Assembly (NCBI GenBank): GCA_034439815.1
Contig: JAWXBD010000005.1
Span: 1-34,509 of the forward strand
Length of the DNA: 34,509 bases
Direction of reading: 5' to 3'
DNA from: JAEUIT01 sp034439815
Lineage (GTDB): Bacteria > Planctomycetota > Phycisphaerae > Phycisphaerales > SM1A02
The position numbers and the translations under genes were made by a program. How positions within the stretch are numbered: the stretch's first letter is position 1; the number at the start of each line of letters is the position of its first letter. The notes under the pieces are model-generated. The model worked only from the letters and a program-made list of their open reading frames with translations. It was not told the origin of the DNA and ran no database searches. This document shows positions 7,954 to 15,712 of the stretch, piece after piece.

Positions 7954-9243
7954 ATGGAATCCAGGCGGCCAGACATTCGATTGCCGGTCGTGACGCTGGC
8001 CGTTCCGGAGCAGCGGTACTCGTGCCATGCATGCGTGAACTGCTGCCGCGATTTCACGGTGCAGCTTCGTGAGGACGATCTGCGGCGGTTGCGCGAGCAG
8101 GAGTGGGAAGCACGCCTGGGCGAAGAGGTGACCGTCGAGTTTCGTGGGCGTCACTACCTGCGGCAGCGCGCTGATGGCGCGTGCATGTTCTGGATGGCCG
8201 ACGGACGTTGCCGCATTCATGCTGAGTTTGGCTTTGAGGAGAAGCCGATTGCGTGCCAGCTGTTTCCGTTTTCGGTTGTGCCTGGCGAACGGGACGCGGC
8301 GATGGGAGTGAGCTTCGCGTGCGGCAGCGTGCTTCAGAGCAAGGGCGCCGAGCTTGCTTCGCATCGCAGTGAACTGCTGCGCATGGTCGAACGCGCTCCC
8401 GAGACCGTGGCCGCGCCGGTGCCGAACCTGCTCACGGAAGGGATGCAGGCGCATCCAGCAGAGATCGATGCCGTGGTTGCCGGGATCGACGCATGGGTGC
8501 GACGCACGGATGTGCCGCTGGTGCTGCGGCTCGACGGCCTCGCGTGGCTGGCGCAATCATTGGTGCGTGCGAAGCTGGCCGCAGTGCGGGGCGAGCGGTT
8601 CATCGAGCTGGTGCACGTTCTGCTTGGAGCGCTGCCCGATGAGCTCGCGCATCTGCCGATGAAGCCGGCGAGTCCGCGCCAGCGAAAGCTGCTTCGACAG
8701 GCAGTGTTCGCGCGAACGGAGGATCCGAAGATTCGCGGCATGATGTCGACCGGCCGCTGGAAGACTGCGCTCGGCCAGTTTCTGCGCTCGCGCCGCTTTG
8801 CCCGAGCTGTCGGATTCGTGCCGCGGATCGGCGTCGAATGGGCGGAAGGTATCGGTTTCGCCGCGGTCGAACGCATCGCTCCGGTCGGTGCCTCGAACGA
8901 TCTAGCGGCGATCGACGAGCTGCTCGTCCGTTACGTGCGCGCAACGCTCCACGGCCGCCGCGCGTGGGGTGCCGGGTACTACGGCTGGCCGATGAATGTG
9001 GGGCTCGCGGCGCACATCGTCAATGTCGCGTGTGTCGGATGGCTCGCTCGGCTGCATGCCGCGGGGCGTGGCGGCGACACCGTGGACATCCATGACGTGC
9101 GGGCAGCGCTTTCGCGCATCGATCGAATGAGTGGTCGGGCGCCGTGGCTTGGAAGCTACGGCGAAACGATGCGCGTCGAATGGTTCACCATGGACGACGG
9201 GTTGCGACGGATCATTGCGTGGAATTTTCGCGACGCAACGTGA
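7954..9243 (+). CDS. YkgJ-family cysteine cluster protein (CxxCxxCC)
   Basis: A 429-residue soluble protein. Its N-terminal third carries CHACVNCC (pattern CxxCxxCC) near residue 28, then single cysteines in GACMFW, GRCRIH, IACQLFPF and FACGS. This is the metal-chelating cluster of the YkgJ/UPF0153 group, which also includes the flagellin lysine methylase FliB. No methylase role can be claimed: no flagellar genes are near. The remaining two thirds look like a helical domain with no recognised motif. The ATG at 7954 has no clear Shine-Dalgarno site. A TACAGT box at 7923-7928, inside the rdgB end, is a possible private promoter. Its 3' end overlaps the convergent flippase-like gene by 32 nt. 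Confidence 0.7.
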   Translation: MESRRPDIRLPVVTLAVPEQRYSCHACVNCCRDFTVQLREDDLRRLREQEWEARLGEEVTVEFRGRHYLRQRADGACMFWMADGRCRIHAEFGFEEKPIACQLFPFSVVPGERDAAMGVSFACGSVLQSKGAELASHRSELLRMVERAPETVAAPVPNLLTEGMQAHPAEIDAVVAGIDAWVRRTDVPLVLRLDGLAWLAQSLVRAKLAAVRGERFIELVHVLLGALPDELAHLPMKPASPRQRKLLRQAVFARTEDPKIRGMMSTGRWKTALGQFLRSRRFARAVGFVPRIGVEWAEGIGFAAVERIAPVGASNDLAAIDELLVRYVRATLHGRRAWGAGYYGWPMNVGLAAHIVNVACVGWLARLHAAGRGGDTVDIHDVRAALSRIDRMSGRAPWLGSYGETMRVEWFTMDDGLRRIIAWNFRDAT

Positions 9244-10201
9244 GCGCAGTCGCTCGATAGCGCATCCAGCACCAGCCGGCGGCGATTGTTCCGAGCGGAA
9301 TCGTGACGGCGCCTTCGGCGGCGCTCTCCAGCAACGCAAGTCGAGCAAACGTCGCGGTCAGGTCGTCGGCGGTGACCGCCCCTTCGAAGATGTTGCTCGC
9401 GACCCATGCCACCGCGGCCTCGCGGAAGCCGAAGCGGCCGAATGGACTCATGCTCGCCACGACTGCTGTCAAACCGAGAAAGGCAGCCTGCGTCGTCGAA
9501 ATGGGAATGTCGAGAATGAGCACGGCGCACACCATGCGCGCGGCCCACGAAGCGAGATCGAGAATCCGCAGCGCCGTCGCGCCGCCGAATGCACGGCCGT
9601 CCGTGAGCATGCGCTCGTTCCCGCGCATCCAGCGGGCAAAGAGAGAACGCCGTGCGGTCCATACGACCGTCATGACACCAATTGCGGCGAGAACGAGCGT
9701 CGCTGCTGCAACGCCGGGCAAACCGATCTGTGGCGCCAACAGCATGGCGAGGGCGACAGCGCCGACTCCGACACCGATGCTGACGAGCGCCGCTGCGAAC
9801 CAGGCAGCGATCAACGGTGCGCTCATCCGGTTGACCCGCCAGTGATATGCCGCGCGCGCGAAGAGGCCCAGTCGCAGCGGCAGCGGCGCGTAGTTCAAAA
9901 AGCTCGCGAGCAGATTGACGGCCTGCACTTCCCGGAACGGCAGCGGGTGTACGGGACGGATGAGGATCCAGAACAGTGCGCCATTGGCGATGAGGCTCAC
10001 GAGCGTCGTGAGGAGCAGCATCGCATGCAGCCACACAGGAGCGGTGACCACACGCTCACGGATCTCGTCCGCGCCGCCGCCTTCGAGCGCCCGGCGCGCG
10101 CACCAGACGATCAGTGCAATGCCGATGGCGAACCCGGCGATCTGGATGAGCGCGTCGACAGGTCGGCGCCGGCGAACAGGCTCGACCGGCCGATCGCTCA
10201 C
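9212..10201 (-). CDS. Flippase-like integral membrane protein (lysylphosphatidylglycerol synthase TM-region type)
   Basis: A 329-residue protein with about seven or eight hydrophobic segments. The pattern NLLASFLNYAPLPLRLGLFARA in its second quarter (quoted in part) and the later GRFGFREAAVAW are typical of the UPF0104/LPG-synthase transmembrane family, whose members are often lipid flippases or lipid-modifying proteins. The start is inferred as GTG at 10201. It overlaps the TGA of the preceding glycosyltransferase as GTGA, which implies translational coupling, and the longer frame upstream has no membrane-protein character. Pairing with a polyprenyl-phosphate-type glycosyltransferase suggests work on a lipid-linked sugar. 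The substrate is unknown. Confidence 0.75.
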   Translation of the reverse strand: MSDRPVEPVRRRRPVDALIQIAGFAIGIALIVWCARRALEGGGADEIRERVVTAPVWLHAMLLLTTLVSLIANGALFWILIRPVHPLPFREVQAVNLLASFLNYAPLPLRLGLFARAAYHWRVNRMSAPLIAAWFAAALVSIGVGVGAVALAMLLAPQIGLPGVAAATLVLAAIGVMTVVWTARRSLFARWMRGNERMLTDGRAFGGATALRILDLASWAARMVCAVLILDIPISTTQAAFLGLTAVVASMSPFGRFGFREAAVAWVASNIFEGAVTADDLTATFARLALLESAAEGAVTIPLGTIAAGWCWMRYRATALTLRRENSTQ

Positions 10202-10968
10202 GAAGGACCGTTCCCTGGCGACGAGAAGCGGTCGGAGGCAGCCCGAGGTGATCGGAATCGTTCGCGGGCCATGACCCACAGTGCACGAACGCCGTCCCGC
10301 GCGCGGATCTTCTTCCCTTCGGCAAAGCTGCGCGGCGCGTAGCGCACCGGAACTTCGACCAAGCGGACGCGCAGACCGCCGAGCGCCGCCGCGAGCTGCG
10401 GTTCGATGCCGAAGCGGTCTTCGCTCAGCATGGGCATGACCTGACGAAGGATCGGCGCGCGGAACAGCTTGTAGCAGCACTCCATGTCGCGCACGCGGAG
10501 TCCGCTGAGTGCGTTGCTAGCCATCGTCAGCGCTCCGTTGAGTACGCGATGGACGCGCCGGCGCAGACGGAGAGCTTCCGTGTTCGACCATCGGTTTCCG
10601 AACACCGCGTCGGCCTGGTGTTCGGCGATCGGCTGGAGAAGCGCCAGGTAATCCCGCGCGTCGTACTCCAGGTCGGCATCCTGGATGATGACCGCGTCTG
10701 CGTCGTCGGCGCGCGTCAGAACGTGAGCGAACCCGGTGCGCAGCGCGGCCCCTTTACCGCGGTTCGACGGGTGTTTTAGAAAGCTCGCCGCATACGTCGC
10801 ACAGATCGTTTCAGCCGCAGTGCTTGCCGCGCGTGACGAACCGTCATCAACGAGCGTCACCGTCCGCGTCCAGCCGTCCGGCAGCGGTGCCGCCATCACG
10901 CGACGCATGCATTCATCGAGCGTTGCGGACTCTTCATAAAATGGAACGACGACGTGAAGTGTTGGCAA
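10198..10968 (-). CDS. Family 2 glycosyltransferase (dolichyl/undecaprenyl-phosphate sugar transferase-like)
   Basis: A 256-residue GT-A fold enzyme. Visible motifs are VVVPFYEESATLDECM at the N terminus, TLVDDGSSR, NRGKGAALRTGF and the DxD-like QDADLEYDARDYLAL. Later come FGNRWSN and the region RVRDMECCYKLFRAPIL. Together they match DPM1-like enzymes that load a sugar onto a polyprenyl phosphate. No C-terminal membrane segment is present, so the downstream flippase-like protein may supply the membrane partner. The start codon is TTG, 10 nt after the floA stop; no better start exists in frame. The GTGA overlap with the next gene indicates one operon. Confidence 0.9.
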   Translation of the reverse strand: MPTLHVVVPFYEESATLDECMRRVMAAPLPDGWTRTVTLVDDGSSRAASTAAETICATYAASFLKHPSNRGKGAALRTGFAHVLTRADDADAVIIQDADLEYDARDYLALLQPIAEHQADAVFGNRWSNTEALRLRRRVHRVLNGALTMASNALSGLRVRDMECCYKLFRAPILRQVMPMLSEDRFGIEPQLAAALGGLRVRLVEVPVRYAPRSFAEGKKIRARDGVRALWVMARERFRSPRAASDRFSSPGNGPS

Positions 10969-10978
10969 AGTCGCGGTA

Positions 10979-12028
10979 TCAGGTCTGATTCGGCTTGCCG
11001 CCGATCGATTCGCGCATCTGCGTATCGGCCATGACGTTTCGCATCTTGTAGTAATCCATCAAGCCGAGATTGCCGCTGCGCAGTGCTTCGGCGATCGCCT
11101 TCGGAATTTCCGCCTCGGCGAGAATCACCAGTGCGCGGTTCTTCTGCGCCTCGGCCTGGTATTCCACTTCCTGAGCCGTTGCAAGCGAGCGCCGCTTCTC
11201 GGCCTCGGCCTGATAGCGCTTCGTATCCGCTTCCGCCTGATCGGCCTGCAGATGCGCGCCGATGTTGTCGCCGACGTCGATGTCGGCGATGTCGATCGAA
11301 AGAATCTCGAAGGCCGTCGCTGAATCGAGTCCCTTCGCGAGCACCGTCTTTGAAATCTTGTCGGGATTCTCGAGCACCGCCTTGTGGCTCGCAGCGGAAC
11401 CGATTGTCGAGATGATGCCTTCGCCGACGCGGGCAATGATGGTCTCTTCCGTCGCGCCGCCGACGAGCCGTTCGATGTTGGTGCGCACCGTCACGCGAGC
11501 CTTCGCCCGTAACTGGATGCCGTCCTGCGCCACCGCATCGATCGTGTTCTTTCCGCTCGACGGACTCGGACAGTCGATCACCTTCGGGTACACGGAAGTC
11601 TGCACAGCATCGAGGATGTCACGACCGGCAAGATCGACGCCCGTCGCCCGCTCCCACGGCAAGTGAATGCGGGCTTTCTCGGCGGCGATCATCGCGCGGA
11701 CCACGCGCGTCACATTGCCGCCAGCGAGGAGGTGCGCTTCGAGGAAGTCGGTCGAGATATCGAGTCCCGCCTTCTTGGCGGCGATGCGGTTGAGGACGAC
11801 CGTCTGCGGGCTCACCCGCCGGAAGCGCATCATCACGAGACCGAGGAACTTCACCGGCGCGCCGGACAGATAGGCCTGCAGCCAGAGCTGGAAAAACTGC
11901 CACAGCAGGACAAAGAAGATCAGCCCGAAGATCGCGACCACAACGCCGATGCCGATCAGAACTTTCTCGGTTCCTGTCAGGCCCAGGACGGGGTGGACGA
12001 GCGCTGCGGAGACAAACGATGAGGTCAT
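10979..12028 (-). CDS. floA: Flotillin-like protein FloA
   Basis: SPFH-family scaffold of functional membrane microdomains, held in the inner membrane. The 349-residue protein has an N-terminal hydrophobic hairpin (VLIGIGVVVAIFGLIFF), then the typical FloA core: RRVSPQTVVLNRIAAKKAGLD, GNVTRVVRAMIAAEKA and ILDAVQTSVYPKVIDCP. A long A/E/Q-rich coiled coil follows (QADQAEADTKRYQAEAEKRR). It is slightly longer than B. subtilis FloA (331). The ATG at 12028 is chosen over a GTG 18 nt upstream because AAGGA lies about 10 nt before it. It follows two nfeD genes, the conserved nfeD-floA pairing in which NfeD and flotillin interact. Confidence 0.95.
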   Translation of the reverse strand: MTSSFVSAALVHPVLGLTGTEKVLIGIGVVVAIFGLIFFVLLWQFFQLWLQAYLSGAPVKFLGLVMMRFRRVSPQTVVLNRIAAKKAGLDISTDFLEAHLLAGGNVTRVVRAMIAAEKARIHLPWERATGVDLAGRDILDAVQTSVYPKVIDCPSPSSGKNTIDAVAQDGIQLRAKARVTVRTNIERLVGGATEETIIARVGEGIISTIGSAASHKAVLENPDKISKTVLAKGLDSATAFEILSIDIADIDVGDNIGAHLQADQAEADTKRYQAEAEKRRSLATAQEVEYQAEAQKNRALVILAEAEIPKAIAEALRSGNLGLMDYYKMRNVMADTQMRESIGGKPNQT

Positions 12029-12108
12029 AGTGAGGGGTCCTTCCACGAAGGTCGACAGCGTAGCAGGATCACGAGCGGCGTCGACGCGGGCTCCCGGCGC
12101 GCAGCCGT

Positions 12109-12762
12109 CTACGGTTCGGCGCGCACCTTGAGGACGCCATCGAGGACGGCGACGACGCGGACTGGCGTGCCTGCTTCGATGAGCCCGGACTCCGCCGCGG
12201 CATCGACGCGCCTTGATCCGAGCATCACGAATCCGGACGGTCGAAGCGACGTTTCTGCGGTGCCCCGTTCACCGATGAGCGCTGCGAGATCGCGCAGGCG
12301 CCGTGCACGCAGAGAGTCCCGCGCGGATTGCGCAGCATCGGGATCAAGGGGATCGAATCCCTCGGACAGAGGCGCCGACCCGTCGGAGCTCTTTTCATCA
12401 TGCTCAAACTCGGTGACGACACGGGACGCGCCGTCATTCAATGTGTAGCGACGCACGATCGGCGACTTGGTCCAGAGCTTGATGAGCAACGGACCAACGA
12501 TGGGCACCGAACCGGCATACACGAGAAGCAGCACCAATCCCGCGATCGGGCTCCAGAGAAACATCGAGACGACCGACCCGATGAACGCGATGCCGGTGAG
12601 GATCGCGAGCATCCCGCCGCTCGGGACGAAGATCTCAATGAACAGCAGAACGATGCCGAGGGCGCCGAGCACGAGCGATGCGACAAGGTAAGCGTCAGTG
12701 TTGCCGGTGTCGGCGGGCGTTTGCGCGAGAACGGACAGCAGCGCCTGAGTTCCGAGTATCAC
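12109..12762 (-). CDS. Short NfeD-like membrane protein
   Basis: A 217-residue protein lacking the protease domain. It has an N-terminal segment, then about three membrane helices (LVLGALGIVLLFIEIFVPSG, GIAFIGSVVSMFLW, IAGLVLLLVYAG). A linker and a C-terminal OB-fold-like region follow (GERGTAETSLRPSGFVMLG, then GTPVRVVAVLDGVLKVRAE), the soluble NfeD domain (PF01957 type). The start is GTG, overlapping the stop of the long nfeD gene as GTGA. The floA gene begins 80 nt downstream. A short NfeD next to a full-length one and a flotillin suggests the two NfeD forms act together at flotillin domains. Confidence 0.88.
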   Translation of the reverse strand: MILGTQALLSVLAQTPADTGNTDAYLVASLVLGALGIVLLFIEIFVPSGGMLAILTGIAFIGSVVSMFLWSPIAGLVLLLVYAGSVPIVGPLLIKLWTKSPIVRRYTLNDGASRVVTEFEHDEKSSDGSAPLSEGFDPLDPDAAQSARDSLRARRLRDLAALIGERGTAETSLRPSGFVMLGSRRVDAAAESGLIEAGTPVRVVAVLDGVLKVRAEP

Positions 12763-14459
12763 GACGAAGCCTCCACGACCAGACCCAGTCCGTCTCGGTC
12801 AACAACACGGACGGGGGTTCCTCGCGGTATCCAGGCACCTGTGGTTCGCACGTCAAATACACCATCGCCGACAACGGCGCTGCCGGAGGGACGAAGGTCG
12901 GACAGTGCCGAGCCGGTTGCACCAATCGCAGGAAGCGGCGGTCCGAGCAGAACCGGTGCTGCACGAAGCGTTTCATCGTGCTCCTGTTCAAGCACAAAGC
13001 GGCGGAAGAACGGGGATGTATGCATGCGGCGCATGATGAGACCGATCGCCATCCCGGCAACCGCGCATGATCCGAGAACGCCGATGAACGCGATGAGCAG
13101 ATCATTCTGTGCTTCGGCGCTGCGCAGATCGCCGCGCACGAAGGTGAAGACGAGGCCGATGAGAAGACACAGGCCTCCCGCTATGCCGACAAGTCCCAAG
13201 CCGGGCACGGCGAACAGTTCGACCGCGATCAATCCGAGGCCGACTACGACGAGCAGAATCTCCCACCACTGGGCGAGTCCGGCAAGTGCAGGTGCTCCGA
13301 TCAATATGACCATGCCGAGCACAGCGATGGTGCCAAACCAGCCGGTGCCAGCCGTTATCCACTCGAGGAAGAAGCAGAGCAGCACGACAACGATGAGCAC
13401 GCCGCGCACCGGCCACGCGATGAGGAAACGAACGAGAGCCTCGGACCAGCTCTCGTCATAGCGCGTGAGCTTCGTGGCGCCGAAGAAACCGAGCAGATCC
13501 TCATCGGAATTCACCACGGCCGATGCGAGGCCGTAACGGTACGCCTCTTCGCCGCGCAGCGTGACGAGTTCGGTCGGTGTGTCGACCTGACCGAGCAGCC
13601 GCCAGCGGCCGCGCTCTTCCGCTCCCACACGTGGATTGTGCTCGAAAAGCTCGGCCGATATGACGTCGAGAGCAGGGGCGTCGCTGTCCTGCAGCGCGCT
13701 CCTCTCTGCCAGCGGCGCAGGAGGTTCGTCCGGGACGAACCGAGGAGCGATCAACACGGAAGGCGGCTGTCCGAAAACCAGTTCGTATTCCCGTGCGTCG
13801 GCGAAGATCCGTTTGCCATCGTCGCGTTCGATGAGCCACAGCGCATCGCTGACACTCACGAACGCGCGCACCAGCCGCACGTCGTACCCGTTGCGGACGG
13901 CACTGTCGGTGACCTCGTCCAGGATCGGCGCCTCGAGCTTGGCGCGCTCCGCCACTGGCAGCGACTGCAGGCCCATCCCCGGCGTGAACGCGATCGGCGC
14001 CGCATCTCCGATGGAGCTTGCGCTGGCGACGACAATTTCACGGCACGTCAGCGCGATGATGGTGCCCGCTGAAAATGCCTGGGGCCGCACCCATGCCACT
14101 CGGTTGCTGGTCGGATGGGTCTTGAGCAGGTGACTGATTGCGAGCGTGGCCTGCATGTCGCCACCCGGCGTGTTCAGCTCGAGAACGATTCCATTGCAGC
14201 CATCCGTCAGTGCTCGTTCCAGCCGGCGCTGCAGTGTTTGCAGCGTCATCACGTCGATCGGTCCCTCGATCGTGATGACTCCGATGTGATCGGCGTAACG
14301 GCTTCCCGGAACAAACTGTGGAGCAGACTGCGGAGCAGATTGCGGCGGTGTCGCACGTCGTTCAGGGCCGGGACCAGCGTTGCGCTGCAGTCCGGCGCCC
14401 ACCGCGAGGAAGAGCATTGCCAGCGAGCCGGCCAACCAGGTGAGACGCGAAGCTCGCAT
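12759..14459 (-). CDS. nfeD: NfeD family protein with ClpP-class serine protease domain
   Basis: Membrane-bound protease-type NfeD. From ATG 14459 the product is 566 residues: a signal or anchor helix (LAGSLAMLFLAVGAG), then a ClpP/crotonase-fold protease domain with VITIEGPID, LELNTPGGDMQ near 93 and FSAGTIIALTC near 130, where the Ser matches the nucleophile position of the family. AERAKLEAPILDEV may supply the Lys base. After a linker come four or five membrane helices (residues about 330-470) and a C-terminal OB-like NfeD domain (LRPSGSAVV, GTPVRVVDRDG). The frame is open up to 14597, but that would run through a terminator hairpin, so the start must lie after it. ATG 14495 is the alternative. 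A TATACT box ends 7 nt before the chosen ATG, which hints at a near-leaderless mRNA. Confidence 0.88.
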   Translation of the reverse strand: MRASRLTWLAGSLAMLFLAVGAGLQRNAGPGPERRATPPQSAPQSAPQFVPGSRYADHIGVITIEGPIDVMTLQTLQRRLERALTDGCNGIVLELNTPGGDMQATLAISHLLKTHPTSNRVAWVRPQAFSAGTIIALTCREIVVASASSIGDAAPIAFTPGMGLQSLPVAERAKLEAPILDEVTDSAVRNGYDVRLVRAFVSVSDALWLIERDDGKRIFADAREYELVFGQPPSVLIAPRFVPDEPPAPLAERSALQDSDAPALDVISAELFEHNPRVGAEERGRWRLLGQVDTPTELVTLRGEEAYRYGLASAVVNSDEDLLGFFGATKLTRYDESWSEALVRFLIAWPVRGVLIVVVLLCFFLEWITAGTGWFGTIAVLGMVILIGAPALAGLAQWWEILLVVVGLGLIAVELFAVPGLGLVGIAGGLCLLIGLVFTFVRGDLRSAEAQNDLLIAFIGVLGSCAVAGMAIGLIMRRMHTSPFFRRFVLEQEHDETLRAAPVLLGPPLPAIGATGSALSDLRPSGSAVVGDGVFDVRTTGAWIPRGTPVRVVDRDGLGLVVEASS

Positions 14460-14466
14460 TGACGCG

Positions 14467-14472
14467 AGTATA
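14467..14472 (-). promoter_or_regulatory. Candidate -10 box (TATACT) for the nfeD-floA cluster
   Basis: On the minus strand TATACT is followed by CGCG and, after 7 nt in total, by the chosen nfeD start codon. No convincing -35 element is seen. The same TATACTCGCG string occurs before the GT9 gene at 20079. It lies just past the terminator of the prepilin gene, so a new promoter is expected here. Confidence 0.35.
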
Positions 14473-14520
14473 GGGAAGCTGCGCAGGGCCTCCATCGGCG
14501 GCGGGAACGCTGTGCAGCAC

Positions 14521-14554
14521 AAAAAAAGCTGCGGCCGGTCCAGCGACCGACCGC
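14521..14554 (-). terminator. Rho-independent terminator after the first prepilin-like gene
   Basis: Read on the minus strand, GCGGTCGGTC pairs with GACCGGCCGC around a GCTG loop (10 bp, one G-U), followed after GCAGC by seven T residues (A run 14521-14527 on the plus strand). It lies about 90 nt past the stop of the prepilin gene and ahead of the nfeD start, separating the two transcription units. Confidence 0.88.
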
Positions 14555-14642
14555 GGCGAAGGGCACACAGTTTGGCGATCTCTCGGCTCTTCCCCAATGC
14601 CGGTCGGACGACCGGCTCTTCACGGGAGGGAGATTCGAAGGG

Positions 14643-15476
14643 TCAGTCCCACGTCACGGTGAACGTGTAGTTGGAACCGCCGCCAGAGACATCCTTGATC
14701 ATCGTCAGCCACATGTCGGCCGTGTTGGCTTCGGTCTGTTCGGAGAAGAGATTGTCGTCGACGTCCTGGTTGGGACCGAACCGGAGGGTGCCTTCCGGGG
14801 TGAAGTTCTGCTCAAAGGCGATGTGGTTGTCGTTGTAGCAGATGTTGCCTTCCCACGAATTACGACCGCCGTGAATCCCAAGCGTCTTTGACTTGTTGTA
14901 CGGAATCTCGGTGTAGAGGCCGTTCTCGACGCCACGATTTCCGACGACCGCGAACTTGGAGTTCAGGCTTTCCTTCCACTCCTTCTTCTTCCTGGTGCCG
15001 TCGAGATGGTGTGTCCCGTACGACACGTGGCTGGTGTTCGCAAGGTCAGCCTCGAACTCGTCGTCCCAGTACGAGTCCTGAGCAACGTTGTACGTCGTGA
15101 AGTCGTACGTCGAATGGATCGCGACGTTGGCGCTGGTCTCGCTCGGGCTGAGACAGAGCTGCGGGCTGAAGTAGTTCTGAGCGATGCACGCCGAGTAGAG
15201 CGCAGCATGACTGTTCTGCTCGATGTCTTCGAGCCCGTTGCCCGGAATGATCCCGACGCGGTTGATGAGACCGGGTGTTGGGAAAATGCCGTTGAATGAT
15301 CGGGACCAGGTGAGCCACGCAGTGTGGATCTGCTTGATCTGCGTCGCGTCCTTGAGCTGCTTCGCGGCAGCCTTCGCCTTGGCGAGGGCCGGCAGAAGTA
15401 GGCCGAGCAACAGTGCGATGATGGCCATCACGACAAGCAACTCGACGAGTGTGAAGCCTGACTTGCGATGCTTCAT
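14643..15476 (-). CDS. Prepilin-type N-terminal cleavage/methylation domain protein (pseudopilin-like)
   Basis: A 277-residue protein starting with a class III prepilin signal: KSGFTLVELLVVMAIIALL, with PilD-type cleavage expected before Phe8. The N-terminal helix continues LLPALAKAKAAAKQLKDATQI. The body is a globular domain with IHTAWLTWSRSF, YFSPQLCLSPSE and, near residue 205, HGGRNSWEGNICYNDNH. This layout resembles the large planctomycete families of pseudopilin-like exported proteins (DUF1559 and relatives). Its exact family is not certain. Upstream AAGAAGGA precedes the ATG by about 13 nt across a run of C. It shares the W-x-G-N-x-x-Y-x-D-N-H block with the next gene upstream, so the pair are paralogues. 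A strong terminator follows it. Confidence 0.88.
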   Translation of the reverse strand: MKHRKSGFTLVELLVVMAIIALLLGLLLPALAKAKAAAKQLKDATQIKQIHTAWLTWSRSFNGIFPTPGLINRVGIIPGNGLEDIEQNSHAALYSACIAQNYFSPQLCLSPSETSANVAIHSTYDFTTYNVAQDSYWDDEFEADLANTSHVSYGTHHLDGTRKKKEWKESLNSKFAVVGNRGVENGLYTEIPYNKSKTLGIHGGRNSWEGNICYNDNHIAFEQNFTPEGTLRFGPNQDVDDNLFSEQTEANTADMWLTMIKDVSGGGSNYTFTVTWD

Positions 15477-15539
15477 GGGTGGGGGGGGTCCTTCTTAGAG
15501 CGTGGTGAGAGGAAACGAAGTTCGGATTGCGATCAGTGC

Positions 15540-15578
15540 GATCAGGCGGTGATCAGGCGGTGATCAGGCGGTGATCAC
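15540..15578. repeat. 11-bp tandem repeat, three copies
   Basis: GATCAGGCGGT is repeated perfectly three times (15540-15550, 15551-15561, 15562-15572) and followed by GATCAC. A related GATCAGTGC sits just before at 15531. It lies in the 236-nt interval between the two prepilin-like genes, 64 nt upstream of the start of the first. It could be an operator array for a helix-turn-helix protein (11 bp is about one helical turn) or a replication-slippage product. Confidence 0.85.
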
Positions 15579-15602
15579 TCTGCGGGACACATCCCGCCGA
15601 AT

Positions 15603-15632
15603 CCTCCGTCACCCGTTCCCGGATGACGGAGG
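15603..15632 (-). terminator. Strong hairpin between the two prepilin-like genes, probable 3' end structure
   Basis: CCTCCGTCA pairs perfectly with TGACGGAGG. Inside, after one C-A mismatch, CCG pairs with CGG around a TTCC loop. It is 80 nt past the stop of the 15713-16651 gene on the minus strand. No T run follows on either strand, so it may be a Rho-dependent or 3'-protecting structure and not a classical terminator. Confidence 0.5.
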
Positions 15633-15712
15633 GAAGATGAGTCAAGTCGCGGGCCGCTCATCGGAAGGGAGAAAGGGTTGCGGCCCAAAACTTGCGTGCA
15701 GTGGAAACCTGG

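Noticed and set aside
15540..15578. Tandem repeat considered as a CRISPR remnant
   Set aside because: The unit is 11 bp with no spacers and no cas genes nearby.
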